Below are positions 1 to 6,500 of a stretch of DNA of 9,885 bases, one piece after another. The DNA lies in the NCBI GenBank assembly GCA_028283985.1, contig JANQSQ010000469.1:1-9885 (forward strand), written 5' to 3'. The translations under genes and the position numbers were made by a program. The number at the start of each line of letters is the position of its first letter. Positions within the stretch are counted from its first letter, which is position 1. The DNA comes from Rhodothermales bacterium (GTDB lineage Bacteria; Bacteroidota; Rhodothermia; Rhodothermales; VXPQ01). Below the pieces are notes generated by a model. It was given only the letters and a program-made list of their open reading frames with translations, was not told where the DNA came from and did not search any database.

Positions 1-90
1 GGCGACATTTCGCGTAAGGCCCATGCGCTATGCCCTGTCCAGGCATACTCCCGACCTGCGGAGCGGCGGACGCGCTGCAGGAAATGCGAA

Positions 91-152
91 TTGATTGCCG
101 AAGCCCGCAGATGGGTTGCGCCCGCATCTGCTTCGCCAACCTCTTTGATTGC
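91..152. repeat. Direct repeat TTGATTGC flanking a hairpin
   Basis: TTGATTGC occurs at 91-98 and again at 145-152, followed in each case by a similar stretch (CGAAGCCC and GGAAACGCCC). Between the copies, CGAA/TTCG (99-102 with 132-135) and GCAGATG/CATCTGC (107-113 with 125-131) form an inverted repeat with a four-base bulge, and GGG/CCC can pair further inside. This is direct observation. The function is unknown: it may be a transcript structure, a remnant of duplication, or chance. Confidence 0.4.
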
Positions 153-182
153 GGAAACGCCCACGTAAGCAAAGGCGTTTTC
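153..182. terminator. Terminator-like inverted repeat
   Basis: AAACGCC (155-161) pairs perfectly with GGCGTTT (174-180). One G-T wobble and one G-C pair extend the stem outward, and the loop is 12 bases. The A-rich and T-rich arms give it a bidirectional terminator look, and the TAA that closes the possible left-edge frame (166-168) lies in the loop. The T-run is short and lies inside the stem, so this is only a weak candidate for an intrinsic terminator of a gene to the left of the window. Confidence 0.25.
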
Positions 183-252
183 CTGTCCGTTGCATTCCTC
201 ATTCCTTGCCAGCGCACCCCTCTCAGCCTCTGAGCTTTGCGGAATTAATCAG

Positions 253-264
253 AGTATCCTATAG
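253..264. repeat. Boundary motif, left copy (inverted)
   Basis: AGTATCCTATAG here is the exact reverse complement of CTATAGGATACT at 3532-3543. A 10-base version, ATAGGATACT, lies at 1560-1569. The three copies sit upstream of hemL, at the hemL/nagB-like junction and just after the nagB-like gene. The TATCCT/CTATAG portion also overlaps the place where a hemL promoter would be expected, so it may simply be promoter sequence. Confidence 0.35.
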
Positions 265-265
265 C

Positions 266-273
266 AGGTTCCG
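266..273 (+). promoter_or_regulatory. Weak ribosome binding site of hemL
   Basis: AGG at 266-268 lies five bases before ATG 274, a minimal Shine-Dalgarno sequence. It supports ATG 274 as the start, which also matches the usual HemL N terminus. Upstream, TATAGC (260-265) lies 17 bases after TTGCGG (237-242), but the match to a promoter is poor and would leave almost no leader. I do not call a promoter with confidence. Confidence 0.3.
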
Positions 274-1563
274 ATGTTCAAGACCAGTGCGGCGTTATAC
301 GAAAGGGCGCGGAGCGTTATTCCGGGCGGCGTAAATTCTCCGGTGCGGGCTTTTGGAGCCGTGGGCGGGACCCCCGTCTTTTTGCGAAGCGCATCGGGAG
401 CCTGGGTCGAGGATGAGGACGGACGCCGCTATATCGATTATGTGGGCTCATGGGGCCCGATGCTTTTCGGTCACGCGGAGCCGGCGATCGTGGAAGCCGT
501 GGCGGAAGCAGCGAAATCTTCTACATCCTTCGGCGCCCCCACTCGCCTCGAGGCCGAGATGGCCGAGATCGTTTCGGAGATCGTACCTTCGATAGAAATG
601 GTTCGCATGGTGAATTCAGGTACCGAGGCGACCATGAGCGCAGTGCGCCTTGCGCGCGGATTTACCGGACGCGACAAGGTTATCAAGTTCGAGGGAAATT
701 ATCATGGCCATGCCGATTTCTTCCTTGCGGCTGCGGGCAGCGGCGCCACCACATTCGGGCATCCCGATTCGCCCGGGGTGCCGTTTCCGGCGATCCGGGA
801 TACGCTACTGGCACGGTACAATGACTTCCAAAGCGTAGCCCGGCTTGTCGAAGCGCATGGGGACGACATTGCCTGTGTGATCGTGGAGCCTGTAGCGGGT
901 AACATGGGTTGCGTGCCGCCCGAGCCGGGTTTTCTCGAAGGCCTTCGGGATATATGTACGGACCGCGGCATATTGCTTGTTTTCGACGAGGTGATGACCG
1001 GGTTCCGTGTGGCGCGGGGCGGCGCCCAGGAGCGCTATGAAGTGATTCCCGATTTGACCACGCTCGGGAAAGTGCTGGGCGGCGGCTTGCCCGCGGGTGC
1101 GTACGGCGGACGGCGCGACATTATGGAACATCTTGCTCCCTACGGCCCCGTATACCAGGCGGGTACGCTTTCAGGTAATCCCCTTGCTATGACGGCGGGC
1201 CGGACGGCGTTGAAGCGCATCCTGAAAGATCCGACCCTCTATGACCGACTTGAAGCGTCGGGTCGTGCACTGGAAGAAGGGACCCGCAAGAACCTCCGCG
1301 ATCTGGGCCTGGATTATTGCTGCACGCGGGTAGGGTCCATGGGATCCCTTTTCTTTACCGACTGTCGCGTGACGGATTACGAAGGGGCCCGGTCTTGCGA
1401 TACAAAACAATATGCGCGTTATTTCCACGCGATGCTGAGACGAGGGGTTTATCTTGCCCCTTCGCAGTTCGAAGCATTTTTTGTGTCGGCTGCGCACGGT
1501 GACGATGAAATCGAGCAAACGCTTGCGCTGCAGCGCGAAGCGCTTGTGGAAATTCAGGCATAG
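274..1563 (+). CDS. hemL: Glutamate-1-semialdehyde 2,1-aminomutase
   Basis: This PLP enzyme of the cytosol converts glutamate-1-semialdehyde to 5-aminolevulinate, the last step of the C5 route that feeds haem and other tetrapyrroles. The 429-residue protein has the usual family length and is complete. Visible signatures are the N-terminal IPGGVNSPVRAF, VNSGTEATMSAVRLARG (cofactor phosphate region), NYHGHAD, the glycine/serine-rich active-site loop GSGATTFGHP, DEVMTGFR, and TLGKVLGGGLP, in which Lys266 is the expected Schiff-base lysine. The GGVNSPVRAF and GSGATTF signatures distinguish it from ordinary class III aminotransferases such as ornithine or acetylornithine transaminases. ATG 274 is chosen because the family N terminus starts there. 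The stop is followed after 6 bp by the nagB-like gene, suggesting co-transcription, although no metabolic link between the two is evident. Confidence 0.97.
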   Translation: MFKTSAALYERARSVIPGGVNSPVRAFGAVGGTPVFLRSASGAWVEDEDGRRYIDYVGSWGPMLFGHAEPAIVEAVAEAAKSSTSFGAPTRLEAEMAEIVSEIVPSIEMVRMVNSGTEATMSAVRLARGFTGRDKVIKFEGNYHGHADFFLAAAGSGATTFGHPDSPGVPFPAIRDTLLARYNDFQSVARLVEAHGDDIACVIVEPVAGNMGCVPPEPGFLEGLRDICTDRGILLVFDEVMTGFRVARGGAQERYEVIPDLTTLGKVLGGGLPAGAYGGRRDIMEHLAPYGPVYQAGTLSGNPLAMTAGRTALKRILKDPTLYDRLEASGRALEEGTRKNLRDLGLDYCCTRVGSMGSLFFTDCRVTDYEGARSCDTKQYARYFHAMLRRGVYLAPSQFEAFFVSAAHGDDEIEQTLALQREALVEIQA

Positions 1564-1569
1564 GATACT
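1560..1569. repeat. Boundary motif, middle copy
   Basis: ATAGGATACT spans the hemL TAG stop and the whole gap to the next start. It is identical to 3534-3543 and reverse-complementary to 253-262. Its AGGA could act as a weak ribosome binding site for the TTG start at 1570. Confidence 0.35.
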
Positions 1570-3537
1570 TTGAGCGAAGCGGTTTTAACAGGCCCTAAAT
1601 CATCCAGCGAGACTATGCAACAGGAAAATGGCGCTTCCCGAAAAGCGCTTTCCGGTTCGGGTACGTATGCCGAGCGGGTCCCCGTCGAAATTTTTGACAA
1701 TCCTGCATCGCTGGCGCGTAAGGCTGCCGGACGCATTGCCGGGCTGATCAGGGAGCATCAGGCTGCGAGTAAAAAATTCGTGCTTGGTCTTCCCAGCGGT
1801 TCCACGCCTATCGGCGTATATCAGGAGTTGATCCGGATGCACTGTGAGGAAGGGCTGGATTTTTCCGGAGTGGTTACGTTCAGTCTTGACGAATACTATC
1901 CCATTGCGCCGGACAGTCTTCAAAACTACCACCGGTTCATGCGGGAAAACTTTTTTGACCATGTGAACATTCCCGACGAGCACATCCATGCGCCGGATGG
2001 AGCGCTCCCCGAGGAAGAGGTGGCTGCATTTTGCCAACGGTACGAACAGGCTGTGGAAGAAGCGGGTGGATTTGATCTGCTTCTTCTCGGAATCGGCCGC
2101 AGCGGGCACATCGGATTTAACGAGCCGGGTTCCGGTCCGGAAACCGTCACCCGCCTTATCGTTATCGACGAAATTACCCGGAGGGACGCCGCGTCCGATT
2201 TTTTCGGAGAGGAGAACGTTCCCCGCCAAGGCATTACTATAGGCGTTCGCTCGTTATTGGCCGCCCGGGAAATCATTCTGCTCGCGACAGGGGAGCACAA
2301 GGGCCCCATTGTCCGTCGCGCCGTAGAGGAGGAGCCGAACCTGCAGGTTACCGCGAGCTATTTGCAGAAGCATCCGAACGCCGTTTTTTACCTGGACCGC
2401 GCCGCCGCCGGTGCGCTTGTTCGGGAAAAAACCCCCTGGCTGGCCGGCTCCGTGCATTGGGATCAGGCGATGGCGAAGCGAGCGGTTATCTGGTTAAGCG
2501 AGAAACTGGAGAAAGCTATTCTTACGCTGGACGAGTCGGATTTTTACCGGCATAATTTGCACGATCTGGTCTATACGTACGGCAACATCGACAATCTGTG
2601 TCGTACGGTATTCGAGGATCTCCGCAAACGCATCACCTATCCGGACGATCTGATATCGGGTCAGTCCGTAATCGTGTTCAGCCCGCATCCGGACGACGAT
2701 GTGATTTCGATGGGGGGTATGCTTGACAAGCTTGTATCCAACGGCAACGATGTGGTGGTGGCGTACATGACGAATGGCTCGGTAGCCGTTTTTGATGCGG
2801 ACGTGCGACGCCACCTGCAGTTTCTCGAGTTCAGCCGGGATACGTTGGGATTGGATGATGGCGTCTGCCCGGATTTCGAAAACCGGTGCGAAGAAATACT
2901 CCGATTTCTGGAAGGCAAGGCCCCGGGCGAGGTGGATACGGAGGAAGTGCGCGCCATCAAGGCGAACATTCGCTATGCCGAAGCCATTGAGGCCATAGAG
3001 GTGATGGGGCTCGGCAAAGACAATGCGCGATTTCTCGATATGCCCTTTTACAAGACGGGTCGGGTGCGAAAGGATCCGATCGGCCCGGCGGACGAGCAGA
3101 TCGTACTGGACCTGCTTGAGGAAATCCGGCCGGATCATGTGTTTGTGGCGGGAGATCTGTCGGATCCGCACGGCACCCACCGCATGTGCTACGAGGCGAT
3201 CGGCGGGGCATGCAGGGCGTATACGGCCCGGCATGAAACCGACGCCGGTTTTCGCAGGCCGCTTATCTGGTTATACCGCGGCGCCTGGCAGGAGTGGGAT
3301 ATTCACCAGGCCGACGTTTTTCTGCCTCTCTCCAAGGCCGATCTGGACCGCAAGGTCGAAGCCATTTACAAGCACGAGAGCCAGAAAGACCGCGCCATGT
3401 TTCCAGGGGCATACGATGAGCGTGAATTCTGGCAGCGCGCCCGAGACCGGAATACGAATACGGCCCGCGCCTTGAATAAACTTGGCCTGCCTGAATTTTA
3501 TGCCGCTGAGGCGTATGTGACCACGTCCGGTCTATAG
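1570..3537 (+). CDS. nagB: NagB-like / PIG-L deacetylase fusion protein
   Basis: This 655-residue, probably cytosolic protein joins two domains. Residues about 35-290 are NagB/6-phosphogluconolactonase-like: LGLPSGSTPIGVY (sugar-phosphate loop), FSLDEYYPI with Asp107 at the NagB proton-acceptor position, and GIGRSGHIGFNEPG with His180 and Glu185. The usual catalytic Asp two residues before that His is Ser178. A linker containing TPWLAG leads to a PIG-L/LmbE domain (about 368-620) with PHPDDD (probable zinc ligands His373 and Asp376, catalytic Asp375) and DPHGTHR (third ligand probably His537). NagB proper turns glucosamine-6-phosphate into fructose-6-phosphate and ammonia, and PIG-L enzymes remove N-acetyl groups from GlcNAc-type sugars. 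Coupled deacetylation and deamination of an amino sugar is therefore plausible but is inference. Fusions of this architecture are known in Bacteroidota. The start is TTG 1570, 6 bp after hemL; ATG 1615 (Met16) is a possible alternative. The domain calls are firm, the reaction is not. Confidence 0.92.
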   Translation: MSEAVLTGPKSSSETMQQENGASRKALSGSGTYAERVPVEIFDNPASLARKAAGRIAGLIREHQAASKKFVLGLPSGSTPIGVYQELIRMHCEEGLDFSGVVTFSLDEYYPIAPDSLQNYHRFMRENFFDHVNIPDEHIHAPDGALPEEEVAAFCQRYEQAVEEAGGFDLLLLGIGRSGHIGFNEPGSGPETVTRLIVIDEITRRDAASDFFGEENVPRQGITIGVRSLLAAREIILLATGEHKGPIVRRAVEEEPNLQVTASYLQKHPNAVFYLDRAAAGALVREKTPWLAGSVHWDQAMAKRAVIWLSEKLEKAILTLDESDFYRHNLHDLVYTYGNIDNLCRTVFEDLRKRITYPDDLISGQSVIVFSPHPDDDVISMGGMLDKLVSNGNDVVVAYMTNGSVAVFDADVRRHLQFLEFSRDTLGLDDGVCPDFENRCEEILRFLEGKAPGEVDTEEVRAIKANIRYAEAIEAIEVMGLGKDNARFLDMPFYKTGRVRKDPIGPADEQIVLDLLEEIRPDHVFVAGDLSDPHGTHRMCYEAIGGACRAYTARHETDAGFRRPLIWLYRGAWQEWDIHQADVFLPLSKADLDRKVEAIYKHESQKDRAMFPGAYDEREFWQRARDRNTNTARALNKLGLPEFYAAEAYVTTSGL

Positions 3538-3543
3538 GATACT
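3532..3543. repeat. Boundary motif, right copy
   Basis: CTATAGGATACT overlaps the TAG stop of the nagB-like gene and most of the 13-bp convergent gap to the tamB stop. It is an exact 12-base inverted copy of 253-264. No hairpin followed by a T-run is present at this convergent junction, so I cannot point to an intrinsic terminator for either gene. Confidence 0.35.
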
Positions 3544-3550
3544 GCGGGCG

Positions 3551-6500
3551 TCATTCGCTGTCGGCTGTTTCGGCAGCGATGTCTTCGGGCGATTCGTTGT
3601 CGTCTTGCGTGGAACCCCTCAGTCCGAAAAGGCGACTGAACAGGCGCCTCCAGGTGGAAAACCCTGTTTTGTACGAAAGGCCCGCCCCGGTCGTATTGGT
3701 GCTGTTCACCGATTCCGTACTGAGTAGAATGCCGTCTTCCCGGCGGTGGAACACATCCATGGATACGTGCGGCCCCAGACGCACCTCCACGACAAATTCG
3801 TCGAGTCCGCTTTGCTGTGGTCTGGTTTCGTCGTTGTGGTAGACGCCATGTCCCCGGATAATGAGGCGGTCGTCGAGCAACTGCAGGACCACACCGTAGA
3901 TGACGCCGAGGTCCTGGGCATTTTCCCCATGCACGTTGACGTTGAGTTCTACGCCCGGCAATGCATTGTTGATATACCGGTTGAGTTGGCCGGTGACCAG
4001 TTGAGACAGGCTATTGAATGCCAGTCTGCCTCTGCCTCTGCCTCCTTGCGTCAGAGGCTGTTGCTCGGCAAGCAGGAACGAATTCGTAAGCAGTACGCTG
4101 GTGGCGTACTGGGCGGCTCGTTCAGGCTGGTTGAGTAGGGTTTCCAGCCCTTCATAGTTGCCGATATAGCTGCGTTTCTCCCGGTCCACGGAGAGTCTCA
4201 GATCGACGATCGGCGTTGCGACGCGCCCACTCACGCCCAACTCGATGACGAGGGGAATGAGTTGGCGCTGTTGCGTGTTGAGGCCCAGGCCTTCCAGGGA
4301 AGCACGGGTCCGGTAAGAGGCCGCGATGTTCATTATGGCATTGAGCGGATCGCCGTCCCAGGATATCGTGCCGCTGTCGATGAGAAATCTTCGGGAGAAT
4401 ACCTCGGCGGCCGTAAACAGATAATCCCCGGAAGTAACGGTGAAGGCTCCGAATGTGTAGAATTCGCCTTCGTCTCGTCCGAGCTGAACCCGTCCGCTTC
4501 CCCGGGCATTGATGACGTCGCCAAGAAGCGGATCGATCACAAGGTGCACCGTAGTGCCTTCCGGACTCAGAATGTTGATGTCCATGTCGAGGCCGTCCAC
4601 GAATGGCCGTTCGCCCGCAGGGCGTTCCGTCAGGAGGTTGCGCCGCCGGGTAATCCGGACGGAATCGGATGGCGTATATCCCATCGAGTCCGCGAATACG
4701 ATGAATCCGGTATCCGTGTTTTCGGCTGTTTCGGCGACCGGGATGTATATCTCGCTACCCGCAGTGGTCCTCAATTCGCTCGATGCCAGAAGCGCATTGG
4801 AAATCGGTCCTCTGAGCATTATGTCGCCGGAAGCCCAGATGCGTCCGTAGAAGGGCAATTCTCTCGAATTGCGGACATTCATCACATTGAGCCTGTCGAG
4901 CTCCCCTTCGAGCCTGAAAGAGAAAAAGCGATAGTCGTTGAACAGGATGGATCCCCCCACGACAGCTGTTCCGTTTCCGGTATCGGACAGACGCAGGTTC
5001 GCGAGGTGGATGCCCTGTCTGTCGACGACAAGCGGCCCGGTCGCCTCGTAGGCAAGTCGAAATTCGGGGATGTGAAATCGCACGCCGCGCAAAGCGAGGT
5101 CGGCATTGAAGGCAGGCTTTGAGAAATCTCCGCCGATGTGTCCGCTTCCATCGACATATCCCGTTACATCGGCAATGGCCTCGCTGAACAGGAGTTCAAA
5201 AAAGAAAGCATCCGCTCGTTCGATACGTACGTTCAGGTCCAGGGCCCCGGGATCCCGGGATTCGGAGGCGTTCTGCGGCCCGGGGAGTCGGAACGTGCCG
5301 TTCAGGGTCAGGTCGTTACGATAAGGCAGCAGGTCTGCATTGCCGGATATTGAAGGAGTGAGGCGGGCTTGCAGAGCTACATCGGGAGAGCCGGGAATAT
5401 AGCGGCTATCGAGCGCAAGATGCCCCAACGGGCGGTTCCTGAAGGTCAGGGAGTCCACGAAAACACGCCCGGTGAGTTCGGGCCGACGCCCCCATCCCGT
5501 AAAAGCGATTTTTCCTCCCAGTTTTCCATCGACCGCATTGCGCAGGTCGATCAGTTCGCCCGCATCCCGCATGCGAATATCTTCTGCACGGATGAATAGC
5601 GTGTCCTGCGGTGAAGCGGAAAGCGCACCGGTAATATGCAGATATCCCTGTGCGCCCGGAACGAGTTGGTCTTGTCGGGTAATTCGGATACCGGGAATAT
5701 GGATAGCGTCCTTGTAGAAATCGACGATCCGGTTATCGGTCGCTGTCCAAACCTGATCTCTGGCGGCTATCCGGAGATCTTCGATAAAGAGTCGGTTGCG
5801 ATCGTTCAGGAGGTCTATGCGGGCGCGCAGCCGCAATGGCGTTACTGCCCCGGGTGTGTTTGCCTGTGCCGTGAAATCAAGAGTCCGATTTCGGAAACCA
5901 CTCTCCAGCGAGGCCTGTTCGAGGCGCCTTCCCTTAACGCTCATGTCGGAAATCGTCGCCGTCAGTGTGGATCGCAATGTGCGTTCGATAGCACTTGCAT
6001 CTTCGCTTGCCGCGGACAGATTTCCTGTGACCTTGTAAGCCCATGCCTCGCCGGTATACAGCGAATCCGCCTCGACATCCATGTCGAGGTCAAAGGAGTC
6101 GGGCGCCAACCGGAGGCGGCCTTCCGCCCGGAGGTCGGTATGTACCGAAGGCAGGGCCGGGAACAGGGCGGCAAGGATGTCCGAACGCAGCATGTGCAGC
6201 GTTACGTCGAGTTGTCTTGCTTCCAGGCCGGTTACCGTGCGGCTTCCGGCAGGTCGTCCAGTGCCTGTCGATTCTATTTTTGGCGCTGCTGTCCGGTACG
6301 GTTTCGATATCTCATACGCTGCCGACCGGGCGATGGCCTCCCCCCAATATCGCGCGAGCCGGATCACCGGTTCCAGCGCTACATCGCCCGTGATCGTCAA
6401 CGCGGCCATGTCTCCGTTCAGCACAATCCGAGGTTCCTCGAAGTCCCCCGTATTGCCCTGCCGGATCGACAACGAGGAGCGGTGGGCCGGAATAGTGCGT

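Larger units (their letters stand above)
1..273. other. Unassigned region upstream of hemL
   Basis: No gene here can be supported with confidence. Three frames are open but ambiguous. On the + strand, frame 1 enters from the left edge and stops at TAA 166-168, so it could be the last 55 codons of an upstream gene. A frame from ATG 30 to the stop ending at 233 has no recognisable protein features and no good ribosome binding site. On the - strand, a frame is open from 248 through base 1, but its only usable start before the edge is GTG at 164, without a Shine-Dalgarno sequence. None of the translations resembles a family I know. The stretch also contains two inverted repeats and a direct repeat, listed separately. 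I found no tRNA-like or rRNA-like sequence. Confidence 0.5.

Noticed and set aside
30..233. 67-codon open frame upstream of hemL
   Set aside because: There is no ribosome binding site or recognisable domain, the composition is Cys-rich, and it overlaps hairpin-forming sequence; I treat it as chance.
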